Positions 54,560 to 64,000 of a DNA stretch of 64,000 nucleotides are shown here, piece by piece. Source of the DNA: Microthyrium microscopicum (taxonomy: Eukaryota; Ascomycota; Dothideomycetes; Microthyriales; Microthyriaceae); assembly GCA_010405405.1 (NCBI GenBank), contig MU004234.1, positions 1,693,563-1,757,562 of the forward strand. The letters run 5' to 3'. The notes below the pieces were generated by a model that worked only from the letters and a program-made list of their open reading frames with translations, had not been told where the DNA came from and ran no database searches. Both the position numbers and the translations under genes were made by a program. The stretch's first letter is position 1; every line of letters starts with the position of its first letter.

Positions 54560-56977
54560 ATGGTACGCTTCACGGAAACAGATTCATTATGTTCGAGATG
54601 TAGCGGAATAGACTTTGAGAGGATCATCTTTGAATCTACGGCATCGCAGAGCCTTGGATCCTGGGAAAGCGTTCGAAGGCGTGCATATTGCTCATTCTGT
54701 CGCCTGGTCACTGCCGCTCTTGATGATTACCCAGATTTGGAGCCAGGCACTCGACTCATGCTCAGCAATGTCCTCGCATGGCATGAATCAATTATGACCC
54801 TATTCTATGATGGACAAAGATCTGAGGATTATTCGAATAGATTCGACCTGAAGGACAAAGCAGCAGACATATCTGGTCGGCCCGCCCAAAGTCTGGTTGT
54901 CTCTCGAGGTCGCCAGCGACTAGTAGAATTGCATTATGTCGCCTCTCATGAATCGGGAGACAGGAAACTGTTTTTTGGTCGAAGAGTCGACCAAAAACAG
55001 GTGAATTGGCCACTGCTTAAATCCTGGTTGCCTGAATGTGAAAGGTTCCACAATGGTCTATGCGACAGGCGAGGGAAGGCTGCACAAGATCTCCCAAAGA
55101 ACTTGAGAGTGATTGACATCGTCGAAGGCAAGATAGTCACAGCTCCCCCTCGCTGTCAGTATTGTGCAATGACTTATGTCTGGGGACCCATTCGCAGAGA
55201 AGGCACCCTTCTCAAGCAAAGCTGGCTCAAGAGAGATCACAAGGGCCGTGAATACGCGGATTTGCCTTCAGTGTTACCTCGAACGATCGCCGATTCTATG
55301 ATCGTCGCAGGCGCGCTGGGATTTCGATATCTCTGGAATGATTCCTTGTGCATCGTTCAGGGCCCAGAAGATGCTCCTCAGCACAAAAATAGCCAGATTT
55401 GGAGAATGGATGCAATATACAGCTCTGCAGCTCTCACCATCGCAGCAGCTACCGGCAGTAATGCAGATTCAGGTCTTCCAGGAGTCAGTCTTCCAAGGAG
55501 GATCAAACAGATATCGGAAGTGGTTGATGGCATTCGATTTGCTGTGCCATTTCCCAATTACGATATCATTCATGACGACCGAAGTCTGATATGGAACACC
55601 CGAGGATGGACAATGCAAGAAAAGCTGCTTTCTAAGAGACTGCTACTCTTTACCGATGAACAGGTCTACTTTAAGTGCTCAAACGCGATTTGGTCCGAGG
55701 ATACTGCATTAGAGATAGGAGCAATCTCAAGAGACAAACGGCGGCGACCCGACCCTTTTCGATGGGTATCAGATCGCACAATACCCAAGACACCAAACAT
55801 GTTAGACCAGTTCATTTACAAATTTCGATCTGGAAATCTTTCTGATGTTGACTTGGAGTTAGAATTCCTCCCAAACTACATGTCTTTGATACAGGAGTAC
55901 ACACGTCGCACGCTCAGTAACTCTTCGGATGCGGTCAAAGCCATACAAGGTATTTTGAACACGCTTGATGCAGACGAGTACTCCGGCATTCCGCGTAAAT
56001 ATCTTCCATCTGCTTTACTATGGCAGCCGAAGCCTGGCAGCAAGGCCACCATTATACCTCCCTCAGGCACTTCTGCTCCATCATGGTCGTGGGCAGCTTG
56101 GAATTTACCAAAAGGCTGCACTTGGTACGAACGAGACTACAGATCAACAACCTGTGATGTAACACTGACGGATCCTGCTCCGAAGCCGCGAAAGCCATTT
56201 GACTTTTCTACAATGTATGTATTTGAACGGCAGGCAGAGGAAAGGGGTCCTTCAACTGTGATAAAACACAAATCTTATGGGCCCAAGGAAGAAAATCTTC
56301 CGCATCCAAACTGGCCTCCATTTCTGGCTCGTCATCTAAATCAGGTTGATCACATTTTCTGTTTTCATACACTATTCTTTCGATTCTCCATCGGTGACAG
56401 ATTGAAGCAATATTCTCCCGGTGCCAGGAATATTGATTGTGTTGAACTGTTCGAAATCACTGATGCCCTGGACAATACTGTCGGCGAAATATGGATCTCA
56501 GGAAACGAAGCTTTTCGTGATGGTAAACAGCCTAAAGATTTTATACTTCTGTCATTCGGCACCGGATTCGAACGAGCTACACTGCCCCAGCTCTATGTCC
56601 CACAACGAACTGAATATGTGCAGGATGATACACATGTCAACTACACTCAGCCAGATAGAAGCGGACTAAACTTTTCGCACAATACCGGCAAGAGCTCTGA
56701 AGACATGTTCGCCAACAACCTTCTTGCTCCTTCAAATCTAAACTTAAGGCCCTTGTCAGCTTCAGGAGTTTCTCAGACACCCTCGACTTTGACTTCATCT
56801 CAGTCACCACCAAAAAGACCTGTACAGGTCAATATTCCACCAAGCCAATGGATAGTGGGAAATATGATGCTGGTGGAACGCAGCGAAGGAGTTGCAAGAC
56901 GCGTGGCTTTGGGGAAGGTGATCAAGAGCGCACTTGAGAAGAGTAAATGGAAAGATTCTTGGGTACACTTAGCATAG
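54560..56977 (+). CDS. HET (heterokaryon incompatibility) domain protein
   Basis: A single exon of 805 residues. The N-terminus contains Cys pairs (CSRC, YCSFCRL). The HET domain spans about residues 205-375: YCAMTYVWGP, LPRTIADSMIVAGALGFRYLWNDSLCIVQ, WRMDAIYSSAALTIAAATGSNADSGLPGV, and later WNTRGWTMQEKLLSKRLLLFTDEQVYFKC. This order is diagnostic of the fungal HET domain, which triggers programmed cell death on non-self recognition in known incompatibility systems. The C-terminal part is typical of the common 'HET-only' class, with a Ser/Pro-rich stretch before a helical end; no NACHT, STAND or repeat domain is attached. Whether this gene acts in incompatibility cannot be told from sequence, since such genes are numerous in ascomycetes. 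Confidence 0.93.
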   Translation: MVRFTETDSLCSRCSGIDFERIIFESTASQSLGSWESVRRRAYCSFCRLVTAALDDYPDLEPGTRLMLSNVLAWHESIMTLFYDGQRSEDYSNRFDLKDKAADISGRPAQSLVVSRGRQRLVELHYVASHESGDRKLFFGRRVDQKQVNWPLLKSWLPECERFHNGLCDRRGKAAQDLPKNLRVIDIVEGKIVTAPPRCQYCAMTYVWGPIRREGTLLKQSWLKRDHKGREYADLPSVLPRTIADSMIVAGALGFRYLWNDSLCIVQGPEDAPQHKNSQIWRMDAIYSSAALTIAAATGSNADSGLPGVSLPRRIKQISEVVDGIRFAVPFPNYDIIHDDRSLIWNTRGWTMQEKLLSKRLLLFTDEQVYFKCSNAIWSEDTALEIGAISRDKRRRPDPFRWVSDRTIPKTPNMLDQFIYKFRSGNLSDVDLELEFLPNYMSLIQEYTRRTLSNSSDAVKAIQGILNTLDADEYSGIPRKYLPSALLWQPKPGSKATIIPPSGTSAPSWSWAAWNLPKGCTWYERDYRSTTCDVTLTDPAPKPRKPFDFSTMYVFERQAEERGPSTVIKHKSYGPKEENLPHPNWPPFLARHLNQVDHIFCFHTLFFRFSIGDRLKQYSPGARNIDCVELFEITDALDNTVGEIWISGNEAFRDGKQPKDFILLSFGTGFERATLPQLYVPQRTEYVQDDTHVNYTQPDRSGLNFSHNTGKSSEDMFANNLLAPSNLNLRPLSASGVSQTPSTLTSSQSPPKRPVQVNIPPSQWIVGNMMLVERSEGVARRVALGKVIKSALEKSKWKDSWVHLA

Positions 56978-57232
56978 ACTCTCATGACGGACTGAGAGTC
57001 AAAGTCGAAAGTCAAGATGGTATGCCTATCATCACTGCGGTCATGCTTTGAATGTGTTCCTATTTGTACTCGATTCTTCTACATATACGAATTCTGGGAG
57101 CCTCAAGTGAGTTTCCGATGAATCACTCCAAGCCGCATGCTATGTTGGGCACCACCTTTAAGAAAAGATTTTACAAAGTGACGGTAGTCGTCTATGGATA
57201 TCTGAAGCATGTGTGGAGGTGTGACCCTATTC

Positions 57233-58995
57233 TTACTCTTCCAGAGTGATTTTCATCAATGTCTTGTTTCGCGATACCTGCAATAACTATTAGCTCAGCT
57301 CAAAAGAAAGGCAGGATCACAAAACTTACAGCTCCTCTCATCTTTTTACCAAAGATATACACGGGAATAGTCAAAGCAGAGAAAGCCAGATTCAAGACGG
57401 CGAGTGTGTAAAAGACCTTCTTTGCGCCAACTTGAGTGAACCAAGTTGGAACAAACTCGAGAACTAGGAAGCTGAAGAACGCTCTGAAAAGACTCGTCGC
57501 AACGAAAGCTTCTGTTGAGCTCTTTTGTAAAGTGTCGAAAATATACGTGAAGCTGGCGGCACTGGCAAATGGTGATGCTGCGTTGAAGAATAATCCTAGG
57601 CCAACGATCTTTGGAACAGACGCCTGCTCGGCATAGGCTGGACCGAGCAATACAAAGCCTAAAGTCGATAATACCACAGCCGGAATCATGGCCAGTAGAC
57701 GGAACTCGGGCTCATAGATTCCGCCATTTCGTCGAGCTAGGAATTTGATCAACCAGTCGATCAAAAGGCCGGAAGCAACCGAGAAGATGAAGGAAACAGC
57801 GCTCCCTGGTAGACCGATATATGCAAGCTGATCAGGTGGCAAGCTGTATGGCGGAAATGCCAATACTTGAGTGTGAATTGTTCCCACAACCGAAACCCAC
57901 GCGCCAAAAGCGCCATGAACGATGGTGGCGAAGATGACTGAAGGGAACGCAAGAAGGGGAAATGGCTTGAAGAAAGCTTTGATAAAGCTAGTCTCCGAAA
58001 ACCGGCCGTGCCATACTTTCAACAGTTGTCGTCGAGTGGGTGGTGCTTCGGTAACAGCTGGGAGAGTGTCGGGTGTGGTTGACCGTGAAAGGGCGAGATC
58101 TTCCACCTGGACCACATGCATCTTCTCTTTCTCCAGGTCAAACTCCACAGTGCCGGAGAGAGCCTTTGCTTTTTGTTTGGCATTGTATGAGGTTCGGTTG
58201 AACGTCGTCTCATATACGAAGAAATAGATTGCAAGGGCAATTGGGATCCATACTCCAAAACTGATAATGAATGTGTACTTGAGGCCGAGCTTGTCAATGA
58301 TATTGCCGGAGATGATATGACTGTAGTCCTGTTAGTTTTGATTCATTTCATGTGACTGTAAGTTTCACTCACCTCGCGTCTGCTCCAACAACATTTACAA
58401 TTGCAGAAAGTGCAACGAGCGTCCCGCGTTCGTGAACATAGATCATATCCGCAATCACTGGGGAGATGAGCAATTCCAAAGGAGAAGCAGCCAGACCACC
58501 GATTACAGAAAGTCCTTGATAGTATGCCAGGCTGTTCGCGAAGTATCCAGTCAGTGTCCAGACCAGAACGAGCCCGCTTGCCAGAACGAACTGTACTCGC
58601 TTGCCCCATATTGATGCCGCAGCGGAAGAGATGAATAGAGTTATTGTTCCAGTTATAAGCCCAGGTGGTCGTAAGATCTTGGTGACTGTTGGAAAGTCTG
58701 TGTGAAATTGAGTTGCGATAAGTCGAACACCAGTTCCCAGCATGCCTTGTATGCCAGATACTGCGATAGAGGAGACCAGAAGTACGAAAAACAGCCTGAC
58801 TTTTCTTTTGTAGGTCCAGTTCAGAGGGTCGTTCAGCGAGTCTGTTGGTTGTGGTTGTAAAATTATATCTCCCTTTCTCTTCAAGTGGTCAAACTCTCCA
58901 ATAAGTCCATCATCTCGATTTGATGCTTTGGAATCCAAGGGAACAGTCCCTGGAGGTCGAGGCGTGAGCCTATCTTCCAAGATTCCGAAAGCCAT
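57233..58995 (-). CDS. Major facilitator superfamily transporter (DHA1-like)
   Basis: Three exons (58995-58373, 58320-57330, 57277-57233) give about 552 residues. The acidic N-terminal cytosolic part ends with DPLNWTYKRKVRLFFVLLVSS, the motif typical of the DHA1 drug:H+ antiporter and HOL1-like group. About twelve hydrophobic segments follow, with a central hydrophilic loop (KALSGTVEFDLEKEKM...TRRQLLKVWHG) between helices 6 and 7. The acceptor of intron 1 is taken at CTACAG (58321), which restores the frame into SHIISGNIIDKLGLKYTF. A 15-codon last exon supplies the C-terminus; reading through its donor would instead end in VSFVILPFF. The substrate is unknown. The ATG at 58995 is preferred over an upstream one at 59061. 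Confidence 0.88.
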
Positions 58996-61307
58996 TGTGA
59001 GCCAGCACAATGAATCTATTCGTGATAGATATGGAGGTTGGTTCCGTATTGCAACTGCCAAGGACAGCTGAAGCAGAGAATCAACGGCACTTCAGAAACA
59101 GATTGGAAGTCTGCTTGCAGCGGTATGTATACCGGGAGAACTACAGACGTCAACTCATACTCCGTGGAAACATTGTGTGCTGCTTCATGCCAGCTATTGG
59201 ATCAAAATCAAATCTGGGGTGGGAATAAGATGGAATCATCGCTATTATTATGGCATAAAGGTACTGCCATGATGACCATATTTTCCACACAGGAAACTGA
59301 GACGAAATGCCAAGGTCGAGACATTCACCGTTCGTTGATTTGACAAGTATTTCAATTTGAGTGCGAAGGAAACGTTTTACTGGGTTAGTAGGACACGAAA
59401 GTTTAGTACGCGTGGTGAAGTAGTTACGGTCTAAGCGTAGCTTTGTTTTGTTATGCATGAGGAGGGTTTGGAAGATTTCAAACAACGTCATGCGGTGGTA
59501 AGTTCATGGAAGATGTGTTGGATCAAGCTACTTTTATTTTGGAGAAAAGTATTATTTCGCGTCGAGAATTTGCAGCTTGAACCCACGATTACTTCATAGG
59601 CAATTGAGCAATAAGTCATGATAATAATGAGTTACAATGATATATGATGTGGTGGATATTGGGAGAGAAGTTGTAACGATGTGTTTCGAAGATCAACTTT
59701 CACCCCTGTGCAAACTTTGAGGGCTATAACGACGACTTTCCCTTTTGAGTTTCTGTATGCTAGGTCGAGAACTTCATGGGACTTTTGCAGAATGCAGTGT
59801 ACAATAATAGGGGTCGATGTTCATGTGATCTGAGCTGGTCTATTTTAGTACCGGAATGTCGATGTCTATGTCTGATAATCATGTAACACTCTGCAACACA
59901 GTATCAACTTCTAGGCTTGCTATTTTTATCGCTTAGCTGGCTTCGTAGGAGTCCCAGAACGTCTCGAGTACCAGTGTATGCGATATGTGATCGAGACTGT
60001 CACAAGCCGCCAGAGAAAGACTAATGAACATTAAAGAACTTCTTCCAGCGCCGCGGACTATTACCAGAATAGGTAAGTTGAAGTCCCAAAACACAATAAG
60101 AAACAGACCAGCTAGTAGATTCCTCAAGGGAAACTGAAACCGGATCTCTCCCCCGTCGAGACCATGAATAGGACGAGAAAATGGTAAGCCGAAGAATAGA
60201 TTATGGCCTGCATGACCACATTTTTAAGCTAGAGGGTCTTTTCAAAGTTCCCAAAGAAGTTCATTTTCAAAGTATAAACTGGTAAGACCATCTATCAACA
60301 AACGAACCGAAGGATAAGGAGACGAATGTTACGAAACTGGGCATAGCTTAGCCAAGTCAGTATGAATCCAGTCACTGCTACTGGTAAGTTCTCGGAAGAT
60401 GTGAACGTCGAGACAGAATGTGGGGGGCTTGGAGAAAATCAAGAACCATATAATATTCAGTTACAGTCGATGTAACCATCGAGAACCGAATCTGGCTCGT
60501 TGTCGAATTGCATTTTGAGAATTGAGTGGCTGCGTGCTGGGAGACCTGACTGGCTCAAACAAGCGAATTCTTAATTAACTCGACATCTCATCAATAGATA
60601 TAACGAGTCGTAAGCTCTATGCCCGATTTGAACCGCATTTCTGTGGTGAAAGTGCTACAATGCTTCAGTGACTGGGTACAGTTTTGAGGACAATGTCACG
60701 CAGGAGGCTAAAGCGCAATGTCTTCCCTTTTCCACCATGTACCCCATATAGATCTTACCGCTGGAGAGCATGTCTTGCCAGACCTTGGCATACTCTACGT
60801 ATCCTTCATAAGCCTTTAAGCTCATTTGTTTGTCTGACGATTGCTTCGCTATCTCGTAGTTGATGGCGAAGTTCAGCTGAAATCACTCAACTCTGACGTG
60901 ACCAGGCTGCGGATCCGCCAGTAAGGAGCAAACAGTGGCTTTTTCGCGGGAAGATAGATGACTTGGCATTGCAATATCAAGATCTTTTGGTCAGCTGGAC
61001 AAAGACTAGAAAAGTGACTCTCATTGCGGCTCAAAAAGGAAGGATGGTGGGGGTGGTCGCGGTGATGGAAGCGGGAGAAGATTCCATGGTGGGGAAAGAA
61101 AGCTTCCTCCTTGTCCATCAAACAATTTTCTCGCCCGCTTCCTTGCTCCAGTACTCTTACCTCACCATTCACCCAGTCGATACTTTGTTTTCTCTCAGAT
61201 TTAATAAGCCGTAGCTTGCCGTGTCTATCCTCGGAATCCCTTTTGCTTGTATCTGAGCGCACTTTGCTCATCCTCTTCCCCTCCATCACATACAACTCAT
61301 CAACACA
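58996..61307. other. 2.3-kb intergenic region
   Basis: This region lies between the divergent MFS and spermidine synthase genes. No frame on either strand shows a recognisable domain; a 165-codon minus frame at 60873-61370 overlaps the SPE3 start region antisense and has no family features. It is AT-rich in parts (59500-59660). Promoters of both genes are expected. Confidence 0.5.
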
Positions 61308-62331
61308 ATGGAACAAATCACACACCCCACAATCAAAGGTCTTTCTCCCAAGCATATACCCAATCACCAAGAAATAGCACTAACATACTCTTCAGATGGC
61401 TGGTTCCGCGAAATCAGCGACATGTGGCCCGGCCAAGCCATGACCCTTAAAGTCAACAACGTCCTCCACCACGAAAAATCCCAATATCAAGATGTCCTCC
61501 TCTTCGAATCCACCGACTACGGCACCGTCCTCGTCCTCGACAACGTCATCCAATGCACCGAGCGCGACGAATTCGCCTACCAAGAAATGATCACCCACCT
61601 CGCCATGAACTCCCACCCTGACCCCAAAAACGTCCTTGTCATTGGCGGCGGTGATGGCGGCGTACTACGTGAAATCGTCAAGCATGAGATTGACGAGGCC
61701 ATCCTCTGCGATATCGACGAGGCAGTGATTCGGCTCAGCAAGAAATATCTGCGCGGCATGGCAGTGGGCTTCGAACACCCAAATGTGACGGTACACGTAG
61801 CAGACGGCTTTGAGTTTCTCAAAAACCACACCAACGCATTCGACGTGATCATCACCGACAGCAGTGACCCCGAAGGACCAGCAGAGAGTTTATTCCAAAA
61901 GCCATATTTCGAGCTTCTATACGCTGCGTTGCGGGAGGGTGGTGTGATAACCACGCAAGGTTGTAAGCCCCCCTGCGCCCCTTTCTGCGAAATTCTCCCC
62001 TCTCCCAGACCGATTGTCCTAACTTCGTCTTGTAATTACAGCCGAAAACCAGTGGCTGCATCTAGACTTGATCAAGAACCTCAAGAAATCCTGCCGCGAA
62101 GTCTTCCCCGTCGCTGAGTACGCCTACACCACCATCCCGACTTACCCTAGTGGACAAATCGGCTTCATGGTCTGCTGCAAGGACGCAAGCCGCGATGTGC
62201 GTAAGCCGGTACGCAAGTGGAGTGTGGAGGAGGAGGAGCGGCTTTGCAAGTACTACAGCGCAGATATTCACGAGGCGTCGTTTGTGCTGCCTACGTTTGC
62301 GCGTAAGGCGCTGCGTGAGGCTAGCTCATGA
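61308..62331 (+). CDS. SPE3: Spermidine synthase
   Basis: Two exons (61308-61962, 62042-62331) joined over a 79-nt intron give about 314 residues. The enzyme transfers the aminopropyl group of decarboxylated S-adenosylmethionine to putrescine. Visible motifs: [45 protein letters not shown] (putrescine and gate-keeping loop), the nucleotide-binding [15 protein letters not shown], the acidic [16 protein letters not shown], and the catalytic Asp region [18 protein letters not shown]. The splice rebuilds [15 protein letters not shown], and the C-terminal half includes [17 protein letters not shown]. Length and order are normal. It is convergent with the acuK-type gene. Confidence 0.96.
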
Positions 62332-63087
62332 TTGGATGGAAGTCAGAGAGACACGTTTGAAAGAGAGGCTATTGATACCAGTGTAAGGGGGGAATGAATG
62401 TTAAAATAGGCGTAATCATGTAATAAATCGACAGGCATGAGCTGCCTGGCTGCATAGATATACGAAAAAACCGGGCATGGTGCGTAGCGAGCGGGTTGGT
62501 CAGAAAAATCCAGATTTACAGCTTCACGAATATACTTAGCATTCGATCATCAGTGTTCCGCCATCTCGTCCTTGGAACCCGAGTATCACCGGAAAAGAGA
62601 AAGCAGATGTTTGGAATAGTAGATTCACACGCCTCTCAATTCTCTTCTTTACTTTGGTGTCAACAAACAGCCACTCCTAACTTCGCGCATTCAAACAACC
62701 ACCGACGAACAAGCGCCTTTTACAGGAATTGATCCCAAAGATCTATGCACAATAAAAAGCAAAAACAAATATGTTGATTCCAATGCCCATGATGATTTAT
62801 TCCCATTCACTTTTTGATTTTTGCCCAAGTCGCCGTCCGTGTGATGAATAGCCTGCGCCAGATGAAGCCGAACCATGGACAAGACCGTGAAATGATACCT
62901 AGCTAAATGCAAGAGTCTCGAATTATGAAGAATAAGAGTATGATGACAAGGGACGAAGAAGATAAGAATATGTTGATGGTTACTTTGTGGATGTAAGACG
63001 TGGTCTGGTTAATTTTTCAAGGCCGAGGCTTGTTCTTTTGTGAGTGGTGGGAGTGATGGTGCTTCCTTGAGTATGCTTTGAGAGAGA
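62332..63087. other. Convergent 3' intergenic region
   Basis: About 750 bases between two converging stop codons. It is AT-rich with no gene seen. Confidence 0.5.
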
Positions 63088-64000
63088 TCATGGGTTGATG
63101 ACAGGCAAGAACTACGTCGTGTAAGCAAAGATCTAAAGCGACTTGCGACAGTAGGAGTACTTACGTTCATAACAATCAGCTGCGGGACCTCGAAATTATC
63201 TCGTCTCACATTCCAGCAGTACATGCAATCAACCACTCCTTCCTTCTCGCCCAAGCGGACGAAATCTCCTTCACCAGCAATACTGCTATTTGCTATAGAA
63301 GATGCGTCACTAGGTTCCGGCTTGACTGACCCTCCATCATGTTTGGAGGGCTTGCCATCTGCTGCAGCTTCTGCGGCGTCCAAGTCTGCTTGAGTCTTGT
63401 ACTTGAGAAGTTTGCCTCGCCTGAGTGCCATTCCCATGGCATCGCCAAAGGCTAGCTTGGCGAAGTCCTCGTAGAATTCTACAACAGATTCCTGAGCCAT
63501 GATTTCTGCGATGAAGACGTTCTTAGGGAGCCCGGGGGCGCTGTTCGTATGTTGGCTTGTTGAGCCTTGATTCATGTTGCCATTGCCATTGGAGTCCGGT
63601 TCCGCGCTGGGTCGCCGAGTACCTCGGGCACTATTGCTTCCTGTCGTTGATGCTCCTGTCGATGATGTGCCTACGTGGTTGGCATTGAGATTTGGCTTCT
63701 TGCCTAGGAGCACATCTTTACTCCAGCCAGTGAGGATGACAAACTCTTGACTGACTGCGACAATTGCGCCGTCGCGACGCGTAATCACCGTGGGAGTGCC
63801 GTACGCTTTGATGAAATCATCATATGCAAACAGTTTTCGCTGAACCCCTATTTCCATGAAAATGAGGTCTTTTTCTGTGAGTTGCTGGGCGAAAGTGATT
63901 AGTGCTGGTCTGATTGCTGCAAGCGCCTGAGCAATTCTTTCTGTATGGTTTTTGTTGAAGTGAGTTTTGATGTAGTTCAACAAACGATGGAATCCTGCAG
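63088..64000 (-). CDS. acuK: acuK/ERT1-type gluconeogenesis transcription activator, C-terminal part (runs off the window end)
   Basis: The minus strand is open from base 64000 to the stop at 63088, with one 53-nt intron (63112-63164). The part seen is the C-terminal two thirds of an AcuK/Ert1-type Zn2Cys6 activator of gluconeogenic genes: LLNYIKTHF, FMEIGVQRKLFAYDDFIKAYGTPTVITRR, a PAS-like core AIVAVSQEFVILTGWSKDVLLGKKPNLNAN, FIAEIMAQESVVEFYEDFAKLAFGDAMG, LLKYKTQADLDAA, and the terminal CMYCWNVRRDNFEVPQLIVMN joined by splicing to FLPVINP. The splice is supported because family members end near VMNFLP; reading through would add an unrelated tail of about 50 residues. The Zn-cluster DNA-binding domain lies beyond the window. 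Low-complexity Ser/Asn/Gly linkers separate the blocks. Confidence 0.88.

Noticed and set aside
60873-61370. 165-codon minus-strand frame upstream of SPE3
   Set aside because: It overlaps the SPE3 start antisense, shows no recognisable domain and has no conserved-looking features.
61577-61954. 125-codon minus-strand frame inside spermidine synthase
   Set aside because: Shadow of the SPE3 coding strand; low-complexity Ser-rich product without family features.

Overview
The window is nuclear DNA of a filamentous ascomycete (Pezizomycotina). The evidence is short spliceosomal introns (mostly 45-60 nt, donor GTAAGT-like, branch CTAAC/CTAAT, acceptor YAG), a trifunctional TrpC of the filamentous-fungal type, an acuK-type gluconeogenesis regulator, a HET-domain gene, a fungal catalase-peroxidase, and several F-box/2EXR-type proteins. 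Gene style and the mix of families would fit Leotiomycetes, but the sequence alone does not fix the class. No rRNA, tRNA, CRISPR or prokaryotic operon structure was seen.

Layout. 1-8.2 kb: the 5' part of an alpha/beta-hydrolase diverges from trpC, followed by a BRCT+WGR protein and a large F-box protein. 8.2-12.6 kb: gene-free. 12.6-23.5 kb: an F-box/LRR-like protein, a PIF1 helicase with an apparent dual (mitochondrial/nuclear) start, a GTPBP1-type translational GTPase, a HAD hydrolase with two tiny 5' exons, and the KEOPS kinase BUD32. 25-35.2 kb: a four-exon orphan, the Pol III repressor MAF1 (first coding exon of only 6 nt), AP-1 sigma adaptin, the glutamate-cysteine ligase modifier subunit, and mitoribosomal mL67/MHR1. 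35.5-39.8 kb: three tandem 2EXR-like paralogues.

40-43.6 kb: the most unusual locus, a multi-exon gene whose motifs match the Crinkler/RHS-type (CR) effector class, a P-loop NTPase with a C-terminal PD-(D/E)XK-like nuclease. One in-frame TAG interrupts it. A 33-bp in-frame duplication lies inside it and a 17-bp minisatellite lies upstream. 44.6-47 kb: intronless katG. 47.35-48.38 kb: a 1-kb, ORF-free, AT-rich element with 28-bp perfect terminal inverted repeats flanked by TA, a non-autonomous DNA transposon by its structure. 49-57 kb: an MDR oxidoreductase, a secreted GPI-type DUF7136-like protein, a membrane-anchored beta-helix (DUF4097-like) protein and a HET-domain protein. 57.2-64 kb: an MFS transporter, spermidine synthase, and the 3' end of the acuK-type regulator, cut by the window edge.

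Most genes are independent housekeeping units with no shared pathway. The accessory character (tandem paralogues, CR gene, HET gene, transposon, repeats) is concentrated between about 35 and 57 kb. Exon boundaries were derived by hand from reading frame, splice consensus and family knowledge and have not been tested against transcripts.
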